DNA of 64,000 nt. Source: Marinomonas maritima. Its GTDB lineage: Bacteria > Pseudomonadota > Gammaproteobacteria > Pseudomonadales > Marinomonadaceae. The notes below the pieces were generated by a model that saw nothing but the letters and a program-made list of their open reading frames with translations, made no database searches and was not told the DNA's origin. Positions 16,474 through 25,565 of this stretch are shown here, in pieces. The DNA is taken from the NCBI RefSeq assembly GCF_024435075.2, contig NZ_JAMZEG020000002.1:558001-622000 (forward strand), written 5' to 3'. The position numbers and the translations under genes are program-made. The number at the start of each line of letters is the position of its first letter. The first letter of the stretch is position 1.

Positions 16474-17292
16474 ATGTCTTCAAGCACTTCTGCGCGCTCA
16501 GAGGGTCGTCAGCCCATCTTAAGTCTGCGTAAAGTTTCTAAAAATTTCGGTGCGGTTGCTGCGCTGACAAACATCGATCTCGATGTCTATCCTGGCGAAG
16601 TAGTGGCCTTAGTGGGTGACAACGGTGCCGGAAAATCCACTTTAATTAAAACCTTAGCGGGAGCGCACTCACCAACGTCTGGCAGCATTTTTTTCGAAGG
16701 AAAAGAAGTGGTGATGGAAGGGCCAAGTGCGGCGTTGGATCTGGGGATTGCGACGGTTTTCCAAGATTTGGCATTGTGTGAAAACTTAGACGTTGTCGCC
16801 AATATTTTCTTAGGACAAGAAAAAACACCGTGGCACATGGATGAAACGGAAATGGAGGTCACTTCTTGGACACTTTTAAACGAGCTGGCGGCACGTATCC
16901 CCAGTGTTCGTGATGTCGTGGCGTCCCTTTCTGGTGGGCAGCGTCAGACCGTGGCGATTGCCCGTTCTTTATTGTCGAATCCTAAAATCATCATGCTTGA
17001 TGAGCCAACCGCCGCGCTTGGGGTTGCACAAACTGCTGAGGTTTTAAACCTTGTCGAGCGAGTTAAAGCAAAAGGACTAGGCGTTATTATGATCTCGCAC
17101 AACATGCAAGACGTCAGAGCGGTTGCGGATCGTGTGGTGGTATTGCGATTAGGTAAAAACAATGGCGTTTTTGCGGCGGATGCATCCAATGAAGAACTCA
17201 TCGGTGCGATTACTGGCGCGACGGACAATGCGGTTTCAAGAAGAGCAAAACGTTTGGCAGAAGCGGATAAGAAAGTCGAGGAACTACAATGA
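16474..17292 (+). CDS. Sugar ABC transporter ATP-binding protein
   Basis: The ATG at 16474 (MSSSTSARSEG) is preferred because GGAG lies nine bases upstream; a longer TTG-initiated frame from 16432 has no such site. The resulting 272-residue protein has Walker A GDNGAGKST, the signature LSGGQRQTVAIARS and Walker B IIMLDEPTAA. Pentose importers of the Rbs/Xyl type usually use a double-domain ATPase of about 500 residues. This one has a single domain, as in some FrcA-like systems, so a homodimer is expected. It overlaps the permease gene by four bases. Confidence 0.9.
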   Translation: MSSSTSARSEGRQPILSLRKVSKNFGAVAALTNIDLDVYPGEVVALVGDNGAGKSTLIKTLAGAHSPTSGSIFFEGKEVVMEGPSAALDLGIATVFQDLALCENLDVVANIFLGQEKTPWHMDETEMEVTSWTLLNELAARIPSVRDVVASLSGGQRQTVAIARSLLSNPKIIMLDEPTAALGVAQTAEVLNLVERVKAKGLGVIMISHNMQDVRAVADRVVVLRLGKNNGVFAADASNEELIGAITGATDNAVSRRAKRLAEADKKVEELQ

Positions 17293-18548
17293 GTGATTCA
17301 ATACAAAAAACCGATAATAACGTGGGTCTTTTAGACCGTAGTGACAGTCGTGTAACGCATGCAAATGGCTTTTCTGGAAGTCTTCATGCCTTTGTTGATC
17401 GTGTTAAATCCGGTGATTTAGGGTCTTTACCTGTGGTGATCGGTTTGGTTTTGATTTGGGGGATTTTTACGGCGATAAATCCTATTTTCTTGTCTGCGAA
17501 TAACCTAGTGAATTTGCTATTTGATTGTTCGACCGTCGGTGTGATTGCCTTAGGCATTGTGTGTGTCCTCATGCTAGGTGAAATAGACCTTTCTGTTGGT
17601 TCGATGAGTGGTGTTGGTTCGGCTTTACTCGGTGTTTTGTGGGTGAATCAAGGTTGGCCACTGGCGTTAGCCATTGGGGCAAGTTTGTGCGTTGGCGCCA
17701 TGATGGGGTTTGGTTATGCCTATTTGAGAACCAAAATCGGTATGCCAAGTTTTGTCTCTACGCTGGCTGGGTTGTTGGCGTTATTAGGCTTCCAACTTTT
17801 TTTATTGGGTTCTACCGGTTCTATTAACTTGCCATATGGTTCGTCAATGGTGGATTTCGGTCAGTTGATGATTATGCCTGCATGGGCGGCTCATTCATTT
17901 GCACTGATCCCTGGCATCGTCATTTTGGTAATGGGCAAGCGTGTTCGCAATAAGCGACAAGCATCGAACCTGTCAGCCAAAAGCTTGAGCAGCATATTGT
18001 TAAAAGCATTGCTTGTAACGGTTGCACTAGAAGCGACAGCGGCTTACTTGAATCAATCTCGTGGCGTGCCATGGATGTTTGGATTATTTGTTTTATTAGT
18101 AATCTGCATGGACTACGCATTAACCCGCACTAAGTGGGGTCGTTCGATGTTCGCGGTGGGCGGCAACGCTGAAGCCGCTCGTCGTGCAGGCATTAATGTG
18201 AAAGCCATTTATATCAGTGCGTTTGTATTGTGTTCTTCGTTGGCGACGTTAGGTGGTGTGTTAGCGGCATCTCGTTTAGCCTCAGCGAGTCAGCAAGCGG
18301 GTACAAGCGACGTGAATCTAAACGCAATAGCCGCGGCAGTTATTGGTGGTACTAGCCTATTTGGTGGTCGTGGTTCTGCGTGGTCTGCGCTGCTGGGCAT
18401 TATTGTTATCCAATCTATCTCTAATGGCTTAACACTACTCAATTTGTCGTCTTCCCATCGTTACATGATCACGGGGGCGGTATTGGCCATTGCGGTAATC
18501 ATTGACAGTTTGGCCCGTCAAAGCCGTGTTTCTCATGGTAAAGCGTAA
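17289..18548 (+). CDS. Sugar ABC transporter permease (XylH/FrcC type)
   Basis: This 419-residue membrane protein has about ten hydrophobic segments after a hydrophilic N-terminus of about 45 residues. It shows family blocks GIVCVLMLGEIDLSVGSMSG, TKIGMPSFVSTLAG, FAVGGNAEAARRAGINV and AAAVIGGTSLFGGRGS. These are diagnostic of the BPD_transp_2 permeases for ribose, xylose, fructose and related compounds. It works with the preceding ATPase (ATGA overlap) and binding protein in the inner membrane. Confidence 0.92.
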   Translation: MSDSIQKTDNNVGLLDRSDSRVTHANGFSGSLHAFVDRVKSGDLGSLPVVIGLVLIWGIFTAINPIFLSANNLVNLLFDCSTVGVIALGIVCVLMLGEIDLSVGSMSGVGSALLGVLWVNQGWPLALAIGASLCVGAMMGFGYAYLRTKIGMPSFVSTLAGLLALLGFQLFLLGSTGSINLPYGSSMVDFGQLMIMPAWAAHSFALIPGIVILVMGKRVRNKRQASNLSAKSLSSILLKALLVTVALEATAAYLNQSRGVPWMFGLFVLLVICMDYALTRTKWGRSMFAVGGNAEAARRAGINVKAIYISAFVLCSSLATLGGVLAASRLASASQQAGTSDVNLNAIAAAVIGGTSLFGGRGSAWSALLGIIVIQSISNGLTLLNLSSSHRYMITGAVLAIAVIIDSLARQSRVSHGKA

Positions 18549-18571
18549 CGTTATCGTTAAGGAGTAAATTA

Positions 18572-19303
18572 ATGAATACTAATTTGGAAGGAAAAGTAAT
18601 AGCGATAACGGGCGCAGCGTCTGGTATCGGCTTGGCTTGTACAAAAGCGTTTATTGCAGAGGGTGCAGACGTGGTGCTTATTGACCGGTCGGCAACGGCG
18701 CTTGAAAAAGTTTGTCAAGAATTGGGTGATAAGGCTATTCCTCTGGTCGTGGACCTTATGAAAAAAGAAGAAGTGAATAGCATGCTAGAGCGTATTTTAG
18801 CGCTAACCGGTGGCCGCTTGCATGCTTTTCATGCGAACGCCGGCGCCTACGTGGGGGGTGTTTTCGCGGATGGCAACCCTGATGAGTGGGATCATATGCT
18901 GAACCTAAACATTAACTCTGTGTTTCGGTCTGTGCATGCGGTCTTACCGCATTTAATCGCTCAAAAGAGTGGCGACATTATCGTGACAAGTTCCATCGCA
19001 GGGATAGTTCCTGTCGTCTGGGAGCCTATTTATACCGCGTCAAAACACGCGATTCAGGCATTTGTTCATACACTTCGTCGTCAACTGAGTGTTCATTCTG
19101 TTCGAGTCGGAGCTGTTGCTCCAGGCCCTGTTGTTACCGCGTTATTGGATGATTGGCCAAAAGCGAAAATGGAAGAGGCACTGGCTAATGGCAGTTTAAT
19201 GCAACCAGAGGCGGTGGCCGATTCTGTTGTCTTTATGCTAACGAGACCGGCCAATATTACGATTCGAGATTTGGTTATTTTACCTAACAGTGTGGATTTA
19301 TAA
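18572..19303 (+). CDS. rbtD: Ribitol 2-dehydrogenase (short-chain dehydrogenase)
   Basis: This 243-residue short-chain dehydrogenase has the NAD-binding TGAASGIG motif (about 13-20) and the catalytic Ser (TSSIAGI) with YTASK. It oxidises ribitol to D-ribulose with NAD. As I recall the Klebsiella RbtD sequence, long stretches agree, including FHANAGAYVGG, SVLPHLIAQKSGDII-like text, PGPVVTALLDDWPKAKMEEA, LANGSLMQP and the C-terminus VILPNSVDL. This makes the assignment unusually specific for an SDR. AAGGAG lies before the ATG. The pentulose kinase follows with no gap. Confidence 0.88.
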   Translation: MNTNLEGKVIAITGAASGIGLACTKAFIAEGADVVLIDRSATALEKVCQELGDKAIPLVVDLMKKEEVNSMLERILALTGGRLHAFHANAGAYVGGVFADGNPDEWDHMLNLNINSVFRSVHAVLPHLIAQKSGDIIVTSSIAGIVPVVWEPIYTASKHAIQAFVHTLRRQLSVHSVRVGAVAPGPVVTALLDDWPKAKMEEALANGSLMQPEAVADSVVFMLTRPANITIRDLVILPNSVDL

Positions 19304-20938
19304 ATGAGTCGCTTAATTCATGACGCATCCGCTTCTTATGTGGTTGGTGTCGACGTTGGAACAGGCAGTGCTCGTGCTGGCTTGTTTGATTTGCAAGGTA
19401 ATATGTTACATGTCGCTAAACATGAGATTACGACATTTCAAGATGCAAATGCACGGTATGAACAATCGTCCGAAAACATTTGGCAGGCCGTTTGTGCGTG
19501 CGTGAACGCGGTTGTTAAAGCGTCGGGATTGCCCGTCGACACTATTGTCGGCTTGTCGTTTGATGCAACGTGTTCAATGGTCGTGATGGGTGAAAACAAC
19601 CAGCCATTGCCTGTTGGTGAGCACGGTATTACGGATCGTAATGTTATTGTTTGGATGGATCAGCGGGCGACGCAGCAAGCCAGTAAGATTAATGAGCTTG
19701 GGCACAGTGTTTTAAACTACGTTGGCAATCGCATCTCGCCAGAGATGCAAACCCCGAAACTATTATGGTTGAAGACACATTTGCCAGAAACGTATCACAG
19801 TGCAAAACATTTTTTTGATCTTACCGATTATTTAACCTATCGAGCTTCAGGGTCACAGGCTCGATCTATTTGTACCGTGGTGTGTAAGTGGACGTATCTC
19901 GCCCATGAGAGCCGTTGGGACGAATCGTATTTTGACGCCATTGGCCTAGACGATTTATCGGATACTCAATTTGCTAAAATAGGTACCGAGATTGTTGCGC
20001 CGGGAACATCCTTAGCACAAGGGTTAACGCCTAACGCGGCAGAACAGCTTGGATTAAAGGCTGGGACGGCTGTGGCAGCAGGATTAATTGATGCCCATGC
20101 TGGCGGTGTCGGTTCGCTTGGGGCATTAACGGAAGACGGTATTGCAGCGCCTGCCGAGTGTTTAGCGTATGTGTTTGGTACGTCTGCCTGCACATTGACG
20201 ACGTCGTCTAAGGCGGTCAATGTGCCTGGCGTTTGGGGGCCGTACTTTTCAGCGATGCTGCCGAGTATGTGGCTGAACGAAGCCGGGCAGTCTGCCGCAG
20301 GCGCAGCGATTGACCATTTGGTTTTGATGCATCCTGCATCGATCGACGCGCGATTATTAGCAAAAGAAGCGGGTATTCCATTAAGCGTCTGGCTGTCGAA
20401 GCAGGCTAAATTGAAAATACTTACTCTTAGCGATGCGGTTAATCTGGCGGCAGGGGTGCATGTTGTTCCTGAGTTTTTGGGCAATCGTGCACCGTTTGCA
20501 GACCCCAATGCTCGGGCGATTATGGCGGGTCTCAGCATGGATAAATCCATTGATAGCCTTGTTGCACTTTATGTCGCGGGTATCTGTGGTCTGGCGTATG
20601 GATTGAGACAAATTATCGAAGCTCAGGCAGCACAAGGTTTGAATATCGCTCGTGTTGTCATCAGTGGCGGAGCTGGGCAAGACCCATTAGTTCGCCAGCT
20701 CATAGCCGATGCAACGGGGAAAGATGTGGTCGCTCCCAGTGCTGATGAGCCTGTCATGCTAGGAACAGCCATGTTAGCGGCGGTTGCGGCAGGGGCTTAT
20801 TCGAACGTGGAGGATGCGATGAAAGCAATGTCGTCTTTCGGAGATCGATATTTGCCGGCTGCTGAGGATATTCGTCAATTACATGAGGCGCGATATCTTG
20901 CCTTTACTAAGTTGCAAGCCATTGCTCGGGAGCTGTAA
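19304..20938 (+). CDS. rbtK: FGGY-family pentulose kinase, probable D-ribulokinase
   Basis: This 544-residue protein starts VVGVDVGTGSARAGLFD at the first phosphate-binding loop. It has VIVWMDQRATQQASKIN, SPEMQTPKLLWLK, the LIDAHAGGVGSLGA region and the second-domain VVISGGAGQDPLVRQLIADA. Length and motifs match the FGGY pentulose kinase subgroup that includes D-ribulokinase. It would phosphorylate the D-ribulose made by RbtD to D-ribulose 5-phosphate, which enters the pentose phosphate pathway. It begins directly after the rbtD stop. Confidence 0.87.
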   Translation: MSRLIHDASASYVVGVDVGTGSARAGLFDLQGNMLHVAKHEITTFQDANARYEQSSENIWQAVCACVNAVVKASGLPVDTIVGLSFDATCSMVVMGENNQPLPVGEHGITDRNVIVWMDQRATQQASKINELGHSVLNYVGNRISPEMQTPKLLWLKTHLPETYHSAKHFFDLTDYLTYRASGSQARSICTVVCKWTYLAHESRWDESYFDAIGLDDLSDTQFAKIGTEIVAPGTSLAQGLTPNAAEQLGLKAGTAVAAGLIDAHAGGVGSLGALTEDGIAAPAECLAYVFGTSACTLTTSSKAVNVPGVWGPYFSAMLPSMWLNEAGQSAAGAAIDHLVLMHPASIDARLLAKEAGIPLSVWLSKQAKLKILTLSDAVNLAAGVHVVPEFLGNRAPFADPNARAIMAGLSMDKSIDSLVALYVAGICGLAYGLRQIIEAQAAQGLNIARVVISGGAGQDPLVRQLIADATGKDVVAPSADEPVMLGTAMLAAVAAGAYSNVEDAMKAMSSFGDRYLPAAEDIRQLHEARYLAFTKLQAIAREL

Positions 20939-20940
20939 AC

Positions 20941-21636
20941 GTGTTGAACGTTACTGAGGAAACGCTATCGAAAATGCTGGACTTGATTATTTTTGACTGC
21001 GATGGCGTGTTGGTCGACAGTGAAATTTTGTCTATTGAGGTTTTGCATGATTTGATTCTCAAGCAAGGTGGAAACCTGACGAAGGAGGATGTCATTCAGC
21101 AGTTTCAAGGCCGCAGTATGAAGTCGGCCCGGGATGAACTATCTGCATCGCAAGGGGTTGAGCTAACCGACGCCTCTATTACGGAAATGAACGAGTATTT
21201 GTTTGCTCGCTTTCAACAAGAGCTGCAACCCGTTTTAGGTATTACCGCGTTTATTGAGTCGCTAAATTTGCCGTATTGTGTTGCATCGTCTTCTCATCCC
21301 GAGAGGATTGACGCGAGTTTAACCGCGACGAACCTTCGTCATTACTTTTCAGGAAAGGTGTTTTCATCGACCATGGTTAAAAATGGAAAACCAGCACCGG
21401 ATTTATTCCTATTGGCCGCTGAAAAGATGGCATTTTCCGCGGAACGTGTACTAGTCATTGAAGACAGTCCTGCCGGCGTTCAAGCAGCGAGAAATGCTGG
21501 CATGTTGTCTATTGGACTGACAGCGGGATCTCATGCTAAACACCCAAATCATAGGAAACGGCTTATTGATGCGGGTGCTAATTGGGTTGTGAACAGTTAC
21601 GACGAAGTCGCGAAAATCATTTGGACGTTATCTTAA
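20941..21636 (+). CDS. HAD-superfamily phosphatase / beta-phosphoglucomutase-like
   Basis: This 231-residue protein has the HAD motif I DCDGVLVDSE, motif II near VASSSHPERI, a Lys in KNGKPAPDLF, and motif III VIEDSPAGVQAARNAGM. The cap insertion after motif I is of the phosphoglucomutase/phosphatase type. It is the last gene of the ribitol operon, two bases after rbtK, with GTG as start; an internal ATG at residue 12 gives MLDLIIFDCDG. It may remove misdirected sugar phosphates or act on a pentitol phosphate. The substrate is unproven. Confidence 0.82.
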   Translation: MLNVTEETLSKMLDLIIFDCDGVLVDSEILSIEVLHDLILKQGGNLTKEDVIQQFQGRSMKSARDELSASQGVELTDASITEMNEYLFARFQQELQPVLGITAFIESLNLPYCVASSSHPERIDASLTATNLRHYFSGKVFSSTMVKNGKPAPDLFLLAAEKMAFSAERVLVIEDSPAGVQAARNAGMLSIGLTAGSHAKHPNHRKRLIDAGANWVVNSYDEVAKIIWTLS

Positions 21637-21686
21637 TGACACTATTGCTAACACAGTTAGTAACCAGTTAAAAACCAAGATAATAA

Positions 21687-21721
21687 AAATACCTTCATAC
21701 AAAGTATGAAGGTATTTTTTT
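21687..21721. terminator. Bidirectional terminator
   Basis: The stem AATACCTTCATAC / GTATGAAGGTATT is centred near 21702, with A-run on the left and T-run on the right. It separates the rightward ribitol operon from the leftward ATPase gene at 21746. Confidence 0.9.
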
Positions 21722-21745
21722 GTTTTTACTCATACTGTAGGTTTA

Positions 21746-22849
21746 TTATCGGGCTGGAACAGGGCGATTAATGAGTGCTTCGCCATCACGATTGAATAAG
21801 TAACAGTCTTCTTTTTTGATACCGACTTGGATATGTTCTCCGTTGCGAGTGAGGTTCGAGCCGCTGACTTCAATGGTGAGTTTATGCCCTTCGAATTGAC
21901 CATAAAGATAGGTTAGACCACCAAGGTGCTCAGCCACATCGATATCAATGTTCAGTGTGAGGTCCGCTTCTTGAATGTTTTCTTTTACATGCTCTGGACG
22001 AATACCCAGCCTTACCGTTTCATTGACCGAAATTTTGGTGCCGTCTACTTCCAGTTCTAGTTTTTGTCCCGCAATGTCAATAGCGACAAGGTCATTGTTG
22101 TCAATGCTCAATATTGTTCCATCGAGAAAATTCATTTTCGGCGAGCCAATAAAGCCTGCGACAAATTCATTGGCTGGGTTGTGATAAAGCTCTAATGGTG
22201 AACCAACTTGCTCTACATTACCAGCGCGCAATACGACGATTTTGTCAGCCAGTGTCATGGCTTCAACTTGGTCGTGTGTCACGTAAACCATGGTGGCTTT
22301 GAGTTTATTGTGAAGCTGGGCGATTTGGATGCGCATGTCGACGCGCAGCTCGGCGTCTAGGTTAGACAGCGGTTCGTCAAACAAGAAAACCTCTGGCTGA
22401 CGAACAATGGCGCGACCAATGGCCACACGCTGACGCTGTCCTCCAGACAATTGTTTTGGTTTGCGGTCCAATAATTCGTTAAGTTGCAAAATATTGGCGG
22501 CATTAGACACTTGTTCCTTGATTTTCTCAGGAGCGACGCCGTTCATGCGCAAACCGAAGCTCATGTTTTCTTCGACCGTCATGTGAGGGTAGAGCGCATA
22601 CGACTGGAATACCATGGCCACACCGCGATCGGCAGGCGCAACGTTGTTCATGTTGACGTCGTTGATTTCAAGTTTTCCGTCGGTAATGTCTTCAAGTCCT
22701 GCGATTAAGCGCAGTAGCGTGGATTTACCACATCCAGATGGACCCACAAAGACCACAAACTCCCCGTCTTTTAGATCCAGATCAACACCATGAATGGTTT
22801 CAATATCTTGAAACCGTTTGATGACGTTTGTTAGTTTTATCGTCGCCAT
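21746..22849 (-). CDS. Galactoside ABC transporter ATP-binding protein (MsmK/UgpC type)
   Basis: This 367-residue protein has Walker A GPSGCGKST (36-44), signature LSGGQRQRVAIGRAIV, Walker B EVFLFDEPLSNLDAELR, the switch His in VYVTHDQVEAM, and a C-terminal TOBE regulatory domain from about residue 235. This is the CUT1 class that energises MalF/MalG-like permeases. It lies downstream of the IclR gene on the same strand (gap 16 bases), opposite to the permeases at 23837-25563 and binding protein at 34841 that it presumably serves. Confidence 0.93.
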   Translation of the reverse strand: MATIKLTNVIKRFQDIETIHGVDLDLKDGEFVVFVGPSGCGKSTLLRLIAGLEDITDGKLEINDVNMNNVAPADRGVAMVFQSYALYPHMTVEENMSFGLRMNGVAPEKIKEQVSNAANILQLNELLDRKPKQLSGGQRQRVAIGRAIVRQPEVFLFDEPLSNLDAELRVDMRIQIAQLHNKLKATMVYVTHDQVEAMTLADKIVVLRAGNVEQVGSPLELYHNPANEFVAGFIGSPKMNFLDGTILSIDNNDLVAIDIAGQKLELEVDGTKISVNETVRLGIRPEHVKENIQEADLTLNIDIDVAEHLGGLTYLYGQFEGHKLTIEVSGSNLTRNGEHIQVGIKKEDCYLFNRDGEALINRPVPAR

Positions 22850-22865
22850 AATGGATTTTCCTATG

Positions 22866-23648
22866 CTAGTTAGAGGCCATGGCCCCCATTCGGATGGATA
22901 CTTTCTTACAAGCGTCTTTGACCAATGTTTGAAAGTGTTGAAAGCGTGCGTCGTCTACTCGAAATTTTGGCGCAGTAATACTCAGCGCTGCAATGGGTTC
23001 GTTTCTGTGATTTAGAATGACAGAAGCCGCGCATTGAATACCTTCTTCGTGCTCTTCTAAATCTAAGGATATCTTGCTTTTACGAATTTCTATGAGTGCT
23101 TTTCTTAGCGTAATTTCGTCAATCAAAGTCGTTTCTGTGTGTTTGATGAAGCTTTGTGTTCTGATCGCTTCGGCCAATAAATCTTCGCTGAGAAACGCCA
23201 TCATGGCTTTGCCGACACCCGTGCAATACGCTGGGCCTTTTTTGCCAACGGCGGAAAAAAGTCGCAAGCTTTTCTGGCTTTCCAGCTTATCGATGTAAAT
23301 GACTTCCCCTCGATCAAGCACCGCAAGGTGAATGGTTTCACCAGTTTCGTTCCATAAATGTTTCATTTGATCCGCGGCAATGTCACGTACGTCTATTTTC
23401 GACCAGGCTTGATGGGCCAATTCCAATAAACCGTAGCCCGGATGGTAGAGCTGTGTCACTTCGTCAAAGCGTATCAGACCTTTCTCTGTCAGTGACGTTA
23501 GCGTTCGATGCGCAGTGGCTTTAGGTAAATCGGTTTTATCGACTAAATCGGCAAAGCGTAATGGCACAGGCGTCATACAAACTTCTTGCAACAGGCTGAG
23601 TGCTTTGTCCAGCGATGAACCTCCGCTCTTAGTTTCTACGTCTGCCAT
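22866..23648 (-). CDS. IclR-family regulator of the galactoside locus
   Basis: This 260-residue protein has an N-terminal winged helix-turn-helix (PLRFADLVDKTDLPKATAHR, then TLTSLTEKGLI) and a C-terminal IclR effector domain (GETIHLAVLDRGEVIYIDKL, YCTGVGKAMMAFL, LEEHEEGIQCAASVI). It is divergent from the galactoside import operon. The intergenic site ATGGAACTTTATTCCAT is of the IclR type and recurs near the binding-protein promoter. Galactose, galactonate or KDGal is the likely effector (inference). It is cotranscribed with the ATPase gene. Confidence 0.9.
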   Translation of the reverse strand: MADVETKSGGSSLDKALSLLQEVCMTPVPLRFADLVDKTDLPKATAHRTLTSLTEKGLIRFDEVTQLYHPGYGLLELAHQAWSKIDVRDIAADQMKHLWNETGETIHLAVLDRGEVIYIDKLESQKSLRLFSAVGKKGPAYCTGVGKAMMAFLSEDLLAEAIRTQSFIKHTETTLIDEITLRKALIEIRKSKISLDLEEHEEGIQCAASVILNHRNEPIAALSITAPKFRVDDARFQHFQTLVKDACKKVSIRMGAMASN

Positions 23649-23733
23649 TGTTATTTTTCCTTGTTTATTTAGAGGTTGAATTGACCGTAATGATGCGGCT
23701 ATGAAAAATGTTCTAAATTGAGTATTGCAAAAA

Positions 23734-23750
23734 ATGGAACTTTATTCCAT
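23734..23750. promoter_or_regulatory. Candidate IclR operator 1
   Basis: ATGGAACTTTATTCCAT is an inverted repeat (ATGGAA / TTCCAT) in the 188-base gap between the leftward IclR gene and the rightward permease operon. Related sites occur at 34749 and 34797. Confidence 0.7.
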
Positions 23751-23836
23751 TATTTTATTAGGCGAGTTATCTGCTTTACGTTCAGGTAACCGATGGGACA
23801 ATAAATTTATTAATAAAAATAAGAGGTGTGTGAGCC

Positions 23837-24712
23837 ATGCAGAAATTGCATAGCAGACAACAACAATGGATGCCGGCTTTATTCTTAGCACCAGCGGTCA
23901 TCATGTTTGTGGTCTATGTTATCTTTCCTATTCTCCAGAGTATCTGGTTGAGCTTTTATGAATGGGATGGCATTGGTGAAAAAACCTTTGTCGGGTTGAG
24001 TAACTATGTTGAGTTGTTCGATGATTACCAATTTTGGGTTGCATTAAAAAACAATCTTTATTGGATGGTTTTCTTCATGTTGGCCCCGCCGATTGGTTTG
24101 GCTATTGCCTTATTTCTGAATCAAAAAGTCATGGGTATACGCCTTGTTAAATCCATGTTTTTCTTCCCATTTGTTATTTCGCAAGTCGTCGTCGGTTTAG
24201 TGTTTTCTTGGTTCTACGACCCTTCATTTGGCTTGTTTAATAAGGCGATTGGCTTGTTTGGTGTGGAGCCGGTAGCGGTGTTGTCTGATGAGAATTGGGT
24301 GACATTTGGCATCATAGTCGCGGGGCTTTGGCCGCAAATTGCGTACTGCATGATCTTGTATCTCACCGGTTTAAATAATCTCAATCCAGATCAAATTGAA
24401 GCCGCACGTTTGGATGGCGCACATGGCTGGAAAATGTTGCGCCATGTGATTCTTCCTCAGCTAAAACCAGCCACTTTTATTGCAATTGTTGTGACGGTGA
24501 TTGGTGCGTTACGTAGCTTCGACCTTGTGGCGACCATGACCAGCGGCGGACCGTTTGGCTCGTCCAGTGTGCTGGCTTATTTCATGTATGAGCAGTCCAT
24601 CTTTAATTATCGCGCAGGTTACGGCGCGGCTATTGCGACTGTGTTGTTCCTGATTATGGATATTTATATTGCCTACTTCTTGTGGCGCATGCTGAAGAGT
24701 GAGAAAGCCTAA
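23837..24712 (+). CDS. Galactoside ABC transporter permease, MalF type
   Basis: This 291-residue inner-membrane protein has six predicted transmembrane helices. The cytoplasmic EAA loop is EAARLDGAHGWKMLRHVILP, which docks the ATPase. Composition and length are typical of CUT1 sugar permeases. AAGAGGTGTGTGAGCC precedes the ATG. Its last base is shared with the start of the second permease. Together with the partner permease, the ATPase at 21746 and the binding protein at 34841 it forms a complete oligosaccharide importer. Confidence 0.92.
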   Translation: MQKLHSRQQQWMPALFLAPAVIMFVVYVIFPILQSIWLSFYEWDGIGEKTFVGLSNYVELFDDYQFWVALKNNLYWMVFFMLAPPIGLAIALFLNQKVMGIRLVKSMFFFPFVISQVVVGLVFSWFYDPSFGLFNKAIGLFGVEPVAVLSDENWVTFGIIVAGLWPQIAYCMILYLTGLNNLNPDQIEAARLDGAHGWKMLRHVILPQLKPATFIAIVVTVIGALRSFDLVATMTSGGPFGSSSVLAYFMYEQSIFNYRAGYGAAIATVLFLIMDIYIAYFLWRMLKSEKA

Positions 24713-25563
24713 TGTTTCCTACGCCTATTGAAAAAAGATCGTTACCTTTTAATTTGAGTTATCGAGTTGCCGTGTGGATTTCGCTGTTCCTTTGGTTGCT
24801 GCCACTGCTGGCTGTTTTGTTGACTTCTGCGCGCTCAACCGCCGACATTAACGCCGGTAATTACTGGGGCATTCCGTCTGAATGGATGCTGTTTGAAAAC
24901 TACACCATGGTGTTCACCGAAACGCCGATGTTTCGGTATTTGTTGAACTCCATTTTGATCACAGTGCCCGCAGTGATTGGCGCGGTGGCCTTGTCTACCT
25001 TGGCGGGTTACGCGCTAGCCAAGTTCAAGTTTCGTGGCAATGTTGCTCTATTCGCGGCTTTTATTGCGGGGAACTTTGTACCTTTTCAAATCCTGATGAT
25101 TCCAGTACGAGATTTAACCATCGGTATGGGGTTGTACGACACCGCATCGGGTTTGATTCTGTTTCATATCGCTTTTCAAACCGGTTTTTGTACCTTGTTC
25201 ATGCGTAATTTTATTGTTGGCTTACCGGATGAATTGATCGAAGCCGCACGCGTAGAAGGCGTGAGTGAATGGCAGATTTTCTGGCATGTCGTTTTGCCTT
25301 TGGTACGTCCTGCTTTGGCGGCGTTGTCGGTGTTGATTTTTACCTTTATCTGGAATGATTATTTCTGGGCGTTGGTGTTGGTACAGAGCGATGAAGTACG
25401 TCCTATTACCGCCGGCATCAGTGCGTTAAAAGGTCAGTGGATGGCGTCTTGGCAGTTGATTGCAGCGGGTTCCATCATCGCTGCGTTACCACCGGTTATT
25501 CTATTTTTCGCCATGCAACGTCACTTTATTGCGGGCTTAACATTGGGCGCGACGAAAGGGTAA
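24712..25563 (+). CDS. Galactoside ABC transporter permease, MalG type
   Basis: This 283-residue protein has six predicted transmembrane helices and the EAA motif EAARVEGVSEWQIFWHVVLP. The N-terminal helix and the ADINAGNYWGIPSEW loop are typical of the MalG-like second permease. It overlaps the first permease by one base (TAATG) and is followed two bases later by the alpha-galactosidase gene, so import and hydrolysis are co-expressed. Confidence 0.92.
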   Translation: MFPTPIEKRSLPFNLSYRVAVWISLFLWLLPLLAVLLTSARSTADINAGNYWGIPSEWMLFENYTMVFTETPMFRYLLNSILITVPAVIGAVALSTLAGYALAKFKFRGNVALFAAFIAGNFVPFQILMIPVRDLTIGMGLYDTASGLILFHIAFQTGFCTLFMRNFIVGLPDELIEAARVEGVSEWQIFWHVVLPLVRPALAALSVLIFTFIWNDYFWALVLVQSDEVRPITAGISALKGQWMASWQLIAAGSIIAALPPVILFFAMQRHFIAGLTLGATKG

Positions 25564-25565
25564 TC

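Noticed and set aside
19966..20550. Leftward 194-residue frame inside the pentulose kinase gene
   Set aside because: The kinase motifs on the plus strand are continuous; this is a codon-bias shadow.
25437..25565. N-terminal extension of the alpha-galactosidase
   Set aside because: It overlaps the permease in another frame and lacks a ribosome site; ATG at 25566 is well placed.
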